DNA of 45,644 bases from Propionibacterium sp. (GTDB taxonomy: Bacteria; Actinomycetota; Actinomycetes; Propionibacteriales; Propionibacteriaceae): positions 1-45,644 of the forward strand of contig JALHFX010000009.1 of NCBI GenBank assembly GCA_022837595.1. Reading direction: 5' to 3'. Position 1 is the first letter of the stretch. Every line of letters starts with the position of its first letter. Both the position numbers and the translations under genes were made by a program. Shown here in pieces: positions 39,902-45,644 of this stretch. The notes under the pieces are model-generated. The model did not search any database. It worked only from the letters and a program-made list of their open reading frames with translations, and had not been told where the DNA came from.

Positions 39902-40150
39902 TTAATGATAATAAAAGGATATTTTCAAACCTCGGCGCAACTTACAATGTTCGGCATCCTTAACACAACGGAAAGCACGGCGCAATAATTTGTTTGCCAT
40001 TTCAACGCCTACTAACTTAATCAAACCGGAAACGCCAACCAACGTGTTAATCTTTTTACCGTTGAACATTCCGTTTACCTTGATTTTGAAAGTACGGTTA
40101 ATTTCTTTCGTTGTATATTCCAAACCTTTGTAAATGTCTGCGGGGTTCAT
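39902..40150 (-). CDS. First early gene, unknown protein, 82 aa
   Basis: The frame is open to an ATG at 40201, but the predicted transcription start lies at about 40199, so the ATG at 40150 (MNPADIYKGLEYTTKEINRT) is chosen. It is preceded by AAAGAGCGATACA, as in the Mini-A-like gene. The protein is basic (KLLRRAFRCVKDAEHCKLRR) and may bind nucleic acid. As the first gene after the strongest promoter it is a prime candidate for an early host-directed function; the sequence gives no direct clue. Confidence 0.65.
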   Translation of the reverse strand: MNPADIYKGLEYTTKEINRTFKIKVNGMFNGKKINTLVGVSGLIKLVGVEMANKLLRRAFRCVKDAEHCKLRRGLKISFYYH

Positions 40151-40170
40151 TGTATCGCTCTTTACTGTTT

Positions 40171-40186
40171 CCGGGAAAACGCCCGG
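40171..40186 (-). repeat. Leader hairpin of the first early gene
   Basis: CCGGG-AAAACG-CCCGG; the 19 bases 40171-40189 are identical at 31734-31752 and 22358-22376. Confidence 0.65.
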
Positions 40187-40205
40187 TCGTTGTATTAACA
40201 TGGTG

Positions 40206-40236
40206 CAAATATAGGGCTTTTATTTTAACGACCAAA
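40206..40236 (-). promoter_or_regulatory. Main early promoter
   Basis: Minus strand TTTGG (40232-40236), 18 bases, TATATTTG (40206-40213), with an A-rich stretch (AAAATAAAAGAAAAATTC) directly upstream. It lies in the 316-base non-coding region 40151-40466 and heads the early operon. Confidence 0.78.
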
Positions 40237-40292
40237 GAATTTTTCTTTTATTTTCGTGTTTTCGCATAAAAAATTATTCTTTTGGTATCCCG

Positions 40293-40300
40293 CAAAGTTA
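40293..40300 (-). promoter_or_regulatory. Possible second early promoter (TAACTTTG)
   Basis: A -7-like TAACTTTG, as at 17142-17149, 87 bases upstream of the main early -7 box. The -33 position has no good match. An imperfect inverted repeat (AAAGAATTTTT at 40234-40244, AAAAATTATTCTTT near 40269-40282) between the two could be an operator. Confidence 0.35.
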
Positions 40301-40345
40301 TTTTTGGCTAATTTTCGATTTAAGACACTTTATTTGCTTGGACGC

Positions 40346-40368
40346 ACAATTTACCCGCCGGAACAAAA
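40346..40368 (-). repeat. 23-bp dispersed intergenic repeat, copy 2
   Basis: It matches 8357-8379 with one mismatch. A neighbouring AAATACGGGGCT (40375-40386) recurs at 32241-32252, downstream of the RuvC-like gene. The pairing of these elements in the main control region hints at a regulatory or replication-related site. Confidence 0.6.
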
Positions 40369-40402
40369 TAATTGAAATACGGGGCTAAAAAGGGGTAAAA
40401 TT

Positions 40403-40441
40403 AAAAACGGGGTTGCAACACTTGGTTACAATCCCCGTTTA
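40403..40441 (-). terminator. Strong rho-independent terminator ending the late region
   Basis: On minus, AAACGGGG and CCCCGTTT pair over 8 bases around a 20-base loop that can extend the stem (TTG/CAA). A run of T follows (A5 at 40403-40407 on plus). It lies 25 bases after the spanin-like gene and separates late from early transcription. Confidence 0.85.
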
Positions 40442-40466
40442 ACGTGATTATGAACAAAAAAAACCG

Positions 40467-41078
40467 TTATTCCTCTATTTCGATATACTCAATACCTAAT
40501 ATGTGGGTTGCCGGGTTCTTGCTAACGGCGTCAATCTTCCGGTTCTTTACTTTCCGGGTTTTCCATAAGAACCCTAAAAACCGTTTATACTTGACCGTCG
40601 CCGCAATCAATATACTATCCCGGTTTATATGCGTTCCGGTAAACGTGCCGTCCGGTTTTGCGCATCCGTGCAACTCAAACCACGGTTCCACTATATCAAC
40701 GCATCGTAAAACAGTCGTCGTATCGCCGGGCAAATATACGATACTATCCCGGACGGTTCCCCGTAATTCGTTTATCGTTTCCAATTGGGCGGTCGTAACC
40801 GCTTGCAAATCCCGGTTCTTTGTCTGCAACGATTTTATTAACGCCGCATCATCCGCCCGGTATTTCTCAAACTCGGATAATCTCAATTTGAGGACGCCAA
40901 CGGTTACGGCGTTCAAACTGTCTTTCGTTTGGTATCTTTCGACGTCCTGCAACAACGTTTCGGTATTGCTCCGGTATTTATCCCGTTCGGTCGTTAATCT
41001 CTTAATCTTGGCGTTCTGTATCCAAAAGACGGCGGCAACCGCCAATATGATTGCCGCCCAAATCAAATACTTTTTCAT
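40467..41078 (-). CDS. Spanin-like (Rz-type) protein, 203 aa
   Basis: An N-terminal membrane anchor (YLIWAAIILAVAAVFWI) is followed by a coiled coil (residues about 22-110: KIKRLTTERDKYRSNTETLL) and a periplasmic beta-rich end. This is the layout of inner-membrane spanins and of the DUF6549-like proteins of Bacteroidetes phages. It is the last lysis gene (ATGA overlap with the preceding one). It would join inner and outer membranes at lysis. No separate outer-membrane spanin lipoprotein is found beside it. Confidence 0.65.
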   Translation of the reverse strand: MKKYLIWAAIILAVAAVFWIQNAKIKRLTTERDKYRSNTETLLQDVERYQTKDSLNAVTVGVLKLRLSEFEKYRADDAALIKSLQTKNRDLQAVTTAQLETINELRGTVRDSIVYLPGDTTTVLRCVDIVEPWFELHGCAKPDGTFTGTHINRDSILIAATVKYKRFLGFLWKTRKVKNRKIDAVSKNPATHILGIEYIEIEE

Positions 41079-41461
41079 GTGTTTGCCGTATAAACGATTA
41101 ACGAACTATCCGGCGTTTTGCTCAACGTCAAAACGTAATGCCCGCCGACGAACTCAACCGTACTGTTAATTTCGTCCTCGTTAATTTCCAATTGAGAAAA
41201 GGAAATAACAACGCCCGAAATATATACTTTCGGTATGTTGTGCAACGGGTCGGCGTTCACGGCGTCAATAAATGCGTCTATTTCCGCCTGTGGGTTCGTT
41301 ACGTTTTTCGTATCTTCTTGGTTGTCCTCAACCGTAACCGTAAAAACGTCCTCGCAATCGGCAATAATGGCATCCAATAGCGGGGAAATGCTTATACCCG
41401 ATTGGTTGCCCTGACTTGCAACCAATTGTTCTAAATACTTTTTCTTTTCTGCCTTTGTCAT
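41075..41461 (-). CDS. Unknown protein in the lysis cassette, 128 aa
   Basis: It lies between the amidase and the spanin-like gene. The N-terminal ~45 residues are helical and charged (TKAEKKKYLEQLVASQGNQS). The C-terminal half is beta-rich and acidic (QLEINEDEINSTVEFVGGHY) and ends IVYTANT. No signal peptide or membrane segment. Perhaps a minor virion protein rather than a lysis factor. Confidence 0.55.
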   Translation of the reverse strand: MTKAEKKKYLEQLVASQGNQSGISISPLLDAIIADCEDVFTVTVEDNQEDTKNVTNPQAEIDAFIDAVNADPLHNIPKVYISGVVISFSQLEINEDEINSTVEFVGGHYVLTLSKTPDSSLIVYTANT

Positions 41462-41472
41462 AATCTTAAATT

Positions 41473-42063
41473 TTACAGGTTAATAACTCTTTTGATTGCG
41501 GCAACGTGCATTTCTGCGATTTGTTGCCGTCCGGTTTCACTCATAATAAAACGACAATCTTTTTCGGTATCCATGAAAAAATTTTCCGTTAGGATTGCCG
41601 GGCAATTCGTGTGCATAAGGATATAAAACGCCGCTTCCTTATCCGGGTCGCCGTCCGAATAATCGAAACGCATACGCCAACCGTCCGGGACGAATACCCG
41701 TTGCGCTTCCTCGGCGAACACGGTTGCGATTGCATCCGCTTTGGTTTCTCCGGGCGACGTGTAAACCTCCCAACCCGTACCGCCCCCGGCGTTGGCATGG
41801 ACGGATACCAAAAACGCCATACCGTTATAATTCCGGTAAATCTCATTTGCACGGCGGCAACGTTCGCCCAATGTAACGTCCGTTGTTTCCGGGGTTAATA
41901 TTTCGTACCCAATCCCTAAATCGTCCAATTGGGCGGCAATCCGGCGTACAATATCCCGGTTAAACTCCCATTCAAACAATTGCGCCCCGTCGCTCCATAC
42001 GGGGGAACGTTTCCCGGCTGTTTCTTCGCCGTGTCCGTTGTCTAAAATAACAATAGGTTTCAT
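41473..42063 (-). CDS. N-acetylmuramoyl-L-alanine amidase (endolysin), 196 aa
   Basis: This is a single-domain Amidase_3 (LytC/AmiC-type) zinc amidase that cuts between MurNAc and L-Ala. Zinc and catalytic residues are visible: LDNGHG (His11), FEWEFNRD (Glu31 or Glu33), VSVHANA (His89) and ILTENFFM (Glu160). It has no cell-wall-binding domain and no signal peptide, so it needs the holin for release. Its ATG overlaps the holin stop (ATGA). Confidence 0.95.
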   Translation of the reverse strand: MKPIVILDNGHGEETAGKRSPVWSDGAQLFEWEFNRDIVRRIAAQLDDLGIGYEILTPETTDVTLGERCRRANEIYRNYNGMAFLVSVHANAGGGTGWEVYTSPGETKADAIATVFAEEAQRVFVPDGWRMRFDYSDGDPDKEAAFYILMHTNCPAILTENFFMDTEKDCRFIMSETGRQQIAEMHVAAIKRVINL

Positions 42064-42587
42064 TCTTGACCTCCTTTGTTTTCGTCGTTAATAATTTCTT
42101 TGTCATTCTCTTTTTGGAACCGTTCGATTATTGGTTGCCAATAAGACGGCAACGCCCGTGTAAATTCTAAACGGATAACGTGGTATATTATCCGCAATGC
42201 TATTTTTTTCGGGTATGCTTTTATAAGGTTCCGAAAAGCATTTTGCAAATATACGTACATAAACACATACGTAAGCGATTTAATTACAATCATTGCCGCC
42301 CCGTTGTCCCCACATTGCAACATAACCGAATAAATTACGTGTATAATCGTAACGTACAACAGCAATTCCGCCAATGCGTTCTTAAACTTGTTAAACGAAA
42401 AGCGTTTGCAATTCTTTATCGCCACGCCGTCCGCCCTCATTCCCGCCCAAATGTTGAACGAAAACATAATTATCAAAGCGTACATAAAACCAGCCGTCGG
42501 GGTCAAATATGCTAATAACGGACTTGCGGTTGTGGCGAAAATCATGCGCCATTGTTCCCAACTAAAAAGTTTATCCATATCGTCCAT
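42060..42587 (-). CDS. Holin, 175 aa
   Basis: The protein directly precedes the amidase. The start MDDMDKLFSWEQWRMIFATT at 42587 is chosen; the frame is open further but would enter the preceding hairpin and tail gene. Hydrophobic segments lie at about residues 17-55 (TASPLLAYLTPTAGFMYALI, then IMFSFNIWAG) and 75-115 (ALAELLLYVTIIHVIYSVML), with a charged C-terminus (FQKENDKEIINDENKGGQE). This layout fits the Bacteroidetes phage holin family. It forms pores that let the amidase reach the wall. Confidence 0.8.
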   Translation of the reverse strand: MDDMDKLFSWEQWRMIFATTASPLLAYLTPTAGFMYALIIMFSFNIWAGMRADGVAIKNCKRFSFNKFKNALAELLLYVTIIHVIYSVMLQCGDNGAAMIVIKSLTYVFMYVYLQNAFRNLIKAYPKKIALRIIYHVIRLEFTRALPSYWQPIIERFQKENDKEIINDENKGGQE

Positions 42588-42600
42588 AAATATAAAGTTA

Positions 42601-42623
42601 GGGGCGGGCGGAAAACCCGCCCC
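42601..42623 (-). repeat. GC hairpin between tail and lysis genes
   Basis: GGGGCGGG-CGGAAAA-CCCGCCCC, 8-bp stem eight bases after the tail gene stop. On the minus strand it is not followed by a T-run, so it may be a stability or processing element rather than a terminator. Confidence 0.55.
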
Positions 42624-42631
42624 GTTTTTGG

Positions 42632-45600
42632 TTACTGTTTGACAATCTCGCACAACATAAATTCCGTGCGGTTATCAACCGCCGTAATTTGTATTTGGTT
42701 CGGCACGGAAATAGGCGCATCAAATACTAATTCGTCCTCTATTTCGACCCATTGCAACGGGGCGTAATATGTACGGGTATAATATGAATTATTACCCGTT
42801 AGAACAAATCGCACGTCGATACGGGCGAAATCAAAGGTTTGCGACGTCCTAACATCGGCGGGCAAACTGTTAATATCCAACGCCTCGGTCGGGTAATAAC
42901 GGGCTGTCAATTTCAACTTATACCGTTGTACCTCATAACTTGCGCCTTGCATGGTCGGCAACGCCTGTTGTATAACGTCGCCCGCATCCAACCGCAATAT
43001 TTGTGTTACGCCCTTTTGACTTGCGTAATACGTTGGTATGTGGTTCCCGGTCTGTTGTACTCCGTTGGCATCCGTGTATGTAACTTTACCGTCCCAAACA
43101 ACGCCCTTACCAACAGGCAACGCCCAATCGGTTTGCGGGTTCTCAAATGTGGTTTTCGTTAATACTTGCGTCCCGTCGCCCTCAACCAAACCTAACATTT
43201 TGGCGGTATCGTATCGCTTAACGTCTTTCAACTGCGTTGCTTCATATTCCGCCGATACGTTTTTGAGGACAAACGCACCTCCGCCGGATTTTTTAACCAA
43301 CAAATCGCAACGGTCGTAATCTAAATAATTCGTCATACCCTGCAATTCGTATTCCCCATTGTTCCCGGATAAGGCTTCCCATTTACCCAATTTATTTAAT
43401 GCGTTGGCGAAATAGGTTGCGCCCGGTGCGGTTCTCAACGTGTTATACTCCAATGTAGCGGAACCCGTACCGGATACCCTCGTTAATGTTCCCGTTGTAT
43501 TGCCCGGCGCATCAAATGCCGCATCCGGGTTGGCTATCAATGTGGCATCGCCCGTAAATTGTTCAACTGTAAAATTAACGCCGGGGTTATTGCTATCCGT
43601 GTACACGTCGCCAACTACAATATTGGGGTTGGCTGTTGTAATTCCAAACGCCCCCGACGCATCCGACAAACCGATTTGCAACGTTGAGTCAACATATTTT
43701 CGTATATATACCTCTAATGTGTCGTCGCTTTCGATTTTGAATTTTACGTTTTTCAAATACTTACCAATCGCCGGGAATGTAAATTGCAACAATCCGGTAT
43801 CGTCCATTGATATTGTACCGCCTTTGCGGGCAACATTGTATTCGCTTTGTACGCCCTCAACCGCCCCGATATTAACAGTATTGCCGCCTGTGTCAGTATA
43901 TACGGTTAAATCCAAACGGTCAACGTATTTTTCAAAGCCGGATTTTAACGGTACATGATGCAACGTTAATTCCCGCCAATAACGCATCTTTTCAAAATTA
44001 TTGTCAAACAATAATTCGCCAATTTGCGTGTACGGGTTACGGTTACGGAATATCTTTAACGCTGTTTGCGGTCGTTCAATGTCTGCCAACAGTTTCATAA
44101 ACGAATACCATTGTTGCCCGTTGGTTCGGGTTGCGTAATGCGCATTGTACCACCACGGGCGATATAATGGCGCATAGAACCGGGAACCGTACCCGTTAAT
44201 GTCGTAATACATATATCCGTATTCCCGTGCAACCTCACGAACAACCAACGCCCACGGTCGCCCCATATCGCCGTAATAACTTGCCAAAATTGGGCGATAA
44301 CCTAACGATTTTAACCCGGAACAACAACGAATAATATTTGCCTTGAAATACTTTCCGTCAACGCCATTTGTGTAATAATTGGCTTCATTGCCTCCTAACA
44401 CAACCAAAGCGACGCCGCCCGCCATATCGCCGGGATACACGTTTGAAATATTTTGCCCTATCATCAAACTGTTGAAATGTTCGATATAATCGGAACCCGA
44501 ACGGCTGTAATTCTCAACCGACCAATCCAACAGGGCGGACAAATAGGAAATAAACGCTTTATCCTTAACGCTTCCGTACCCCTCGCCATGCGACGCACCG
44601 AACAATAAGAATGTCGGCGTATTCCCCAACGATATTGTACCAACGGTATTGCCTCCGCCGCCTATATCGTCCGGCAACGCTGATTTTTTAACCTTGTATT
44701 CCTCCGCAAATGGTTGATAAGGGGACGGCACAAACGACGGGTTGTAAGTATCGCCAACCTCCTGTAACATCAATTTCGCATAATCCGGGTTTCCTTGATA
44801 GTTAAATTTTAGGTTCATTTGCAGATATGCCGCTGTTGGCGACGTAAGGATTTGCCCGTTATCGGTTGAACCTGTCCCGGCGGCGTTCGGTGTGTACCAA
44901 CTTGAAATTTCTGCCCCGGTTGCCGCCGCACGTACTTTCGTCGGGTTGGTTTTGTTTTCGTCCAAACAACGAATATTCGTTGTACCTCCCGTCCCGTTTA
45001 CGTTTCGATTTGAAATGTAATAGTACGTATTAGGCTTAACCGGGATTAAATCGGTTGCGGCGTACAAATCTTGCGTTGCGACGGCGCTAAAACCTCCGGT
45101 TGAATTTACATAACCGCCGATAACATCGCCGGGGAAAACGTTTTTACTCGTTATTTCGGTTATGTCTGTTATAATATCGTTGTTCTTTGCAACGGTTGGT
45201 TCTATTTCCGTCAACCGTGCGTTCAAATCCGATATTTCGCCCCCGAAATCAAACATTACTTTGTAAAGGTTGTGCGGTTGAGACGGCAACCACGCAACGC
45301 CCATTTGCGTTGTACCCGCCGGAACCGTTGTACGTAAATCGGTGTATGTCGGTTGTTCTGTTGAACCAATCCCGGTATATCCGGTTACATTCCCGGCGGC
45401 ATCCCAAAACGTAAACAAAGCCATTGAAGCCCCGCCAATCTTTCCCGACGCTTGATATATTTCGCCCGGCGTTACATCTTTGAATGTGTAGGTATAAGAG
45501 GACGCCCCCCGTGCCTCATTCTTATTTTTTCTAATATCATAGAAACACAATATATCGTCGGCGGTCATTTCCTCGGCAATCAATATCGGGTTCTCTAACA

Positions 45601-45644
45601 ATTGGTCGGTTACGTTCTTAACCTCGGCTAATGTGTCCTCTATT
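42632..45644 (-). CDS. SGNH-domain tail/receptor-binding protein, C-terminal part (begins at 806)
   Basis: This is the main part of the 1239-residue tail protein (45546-45644 repeats 1-99). Residues about 280-360 hold a module nearly repeated in the 1041-residue tail protein (KIGGASMALFTFWDAAGN). A second beta region spans about 400-540. An SGNH/GDSL hydrolase follows, about 575-770: LLFGASHGEGYG (nucleophile Ser587), NYSRSGSDY (Gly619), VLGGNEANY (Asn655) and WYNAHYATRTNG (His738). The usual Asp three residues before the His is missing (Tyr there). The final ~470 residues are beta-rich (YVDSTLQIGLSDASGAFG; GNNSYYTRTYYAPLQWVEIE). It probably binds the cell and removes acetyl groups from capsule polysaccharide. 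Confidence 0.85.
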   Translation of the reverse strand, partial: IEDTLAEVKNVTDQLLENPILIAEEMTADDILCFYDIRKNKNEARGASSYTYTFKDVTPGEIYQASGKIGGASMALFTFWDAAGNVTGYTGIGSTEQPTYTDLRTTVPAGTTQMGVAWLPSQPHNLYKVMFDFGGEISDLNARLTEIEPTVAKNNDIITDITEITSKNVFPGDVIGGYVNSTGGFSAVATQDLYAATDLIPVKPNTYYYISNRNVNGTGGTTNIRCLDENKTNPTKVRAAATGAEISSWYTPNAAGTGSTDNGQILTSPTAAYLQMNLKFNYQGNPDYAKLMLQEVGDTYNPSFVPSPYQPFAEEYKVKKSALPDDIGGGGNTVGTISLGNTPTFLLFGASHGEGYGSVKDKAFISYLSALLDWSVENYSRSGSDYIEHFNSLMIGQNISNVYPGDMAGGVALVVLGGNEANYYTNGVDGKYFKANIIRCCSGLKSLGYRPILASYYGDMGRPWALVVREVAREYGYMYYDINGYGSRFYAPLYRPWWYNAHYATRTNGQQWYSFMKLLADIERPQTALKIFRNRNPYTQIGELLFDNNFEKMRYWRELTLHHVPLKSGFEKYVDRLDLTVYTDTGGNTVNIGAVEGVQSEYNVARKGGTISMDDTGLLQFTFPAIGKYLKNVKFKIESDDTLEVYIRKYVDSTLQIGLSDASGAFGITTANPNIVVGDVYTDSNNPGVNFTVEQFTGDATLIANPDAAFDAPGNTTGTLTRVSGTGSATLEYNTLRTAPGATYFANALNKLGKWEALSGNNGEYELQGMTNYLDYDRCDLLVKKSGGGAFVLKNVSAEYEATQLKDVKRYDTAKMLGLVEGDGTQVLTKTTFENPQTDWALPVGKGVVWDGKVTYTDANGVQQTGNHIPTYYASQKGVTQILRLDAGDVIQQALPTMQGASYEVQRYKLKLTARYYPTEALDINSLPADVRTSQTFDFARIDVRFVLTGNNSYYTRTYYAPLQWVEIEDELVFDAPISVPNQIQITAVDNRTEFMLCEIVKQ
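45546..45644. repeat. 99-bp terminal direct repeat, right copy
   Basis: Identical to bases 1-99; see the left copy. Bases 45546-45644 should be removed when the circle is closed. Confidence 0.95.

Noticed and set aside
22358..40189. Repeated CCGGG...CCCGG elements as a CRISPR array or transposon ends
   Set aside because: They are kilobases apart, palindromic and always in gene leaders or gene junctions; no spacer order, cas genes or transposase exist.
40444..41169. Plus-strand open frame of 241 codons
   Set aside because: Antisense to the spanin-like gene, which has a clear anchor plus coiled coil and a terminator behind it.
1..45644. tRNA genes, integrase, reverse transcriptase (diversity-generating element), toxin-antitoxin pair
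   Set aside because: I looked for and did not find any convincing candidate by eye; a tRNA scan and profile search would settle this.

Overview
The window is the complete genome of a tailed bacteriophage, probably a siphovirus (tape-measure gene, tail-terminator-like gene, no sheath gene seen), infecting a member of the Bacteroidetes, most likely a gut Bacteroides relative. The first 99 bases (1-99) are repeated exactly at the end (45546-45644) and both copies lie inside one tail gene that reads in frame across the joint. The sequence is therefore a circular map of 45,545 bp with an assembly overlap. The host assignment rests on promoters of the Bacteroides type (TTTGG, about 18 bp, TAnnTTTG), the absence of Shine-Dalgarno sites, and a phage lipoprotein whose mature start (CSKDDDN) resembles the Bacteroidetes surface-export signal. 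Size and gene content resemble known ~45 kb Bacteroides siphophages such as the B40-8/B124-14 group, but homology could not be checked here.

Every gene I can support is on the minus strand, so transcription runs from high to low coordinates and around the circle. The main gap (40151-40466) ends the late region with a strong terminator (40403-40441) and starts the early region with a promoter (40206-40236). Early/middle region, 40.2 to 20.0 kb: small regulatory and Cys-rich proteins, a Cro/CI-type HTH, a RecB-like PD-(D/E)XK nuclease, a gp3/recombination-directionality-factor-like protein, a lambda-O-like initiator with iteron-like repeats inside its gene, a RuvC-like resolvase, an SMC/RecF-like ATPase, a TIGR02757 (DUF2400) fusion protein, a NinB-like protein, a DEDDh exonuclease, a Spo11/Topo VI-A-like TOPRIM protein ('Mini-A' type), an HNH nuclease, SSB, a radical SAM enzyme, an ASCH protein and a surface lipoprotein. 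No DNA polymerase, replicative helicase or integrase is recognisable, so replication probably borrows host machinery and the phage is probably virulent.

A terminator (19975-20000) closes the early region. A late promoter candidate (19915-19945) leads through a repeat-bearing leader into TerS, TerL, a candidate tail-tube protein, portal, scaffold, major capsid protein, connector and tail-completion proteins, tape measure, two tail-tip proteins and, across the map joint, a 1239-residue receptor-binding protein with an SGNH esterase domain. Holin, amidase and a spanin-like protein follow.

Regulation looks modular. Five near-identical early/middle promoters (40.2, 37.8, 31.8, 26.9, 22.4 kb) each precede a GC-rich 5'-leader hairpin, three of which share the same 19 bases. 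Similar hairpins separate other early genes. The best candidates for new biology are this promoter-hairpin cassette, the Mini-A-like protein, the radical SAM/ASCH pair, the TIGR02757 fusion, the surface lipoprotein and the set of Cys-rich mini-proteins.
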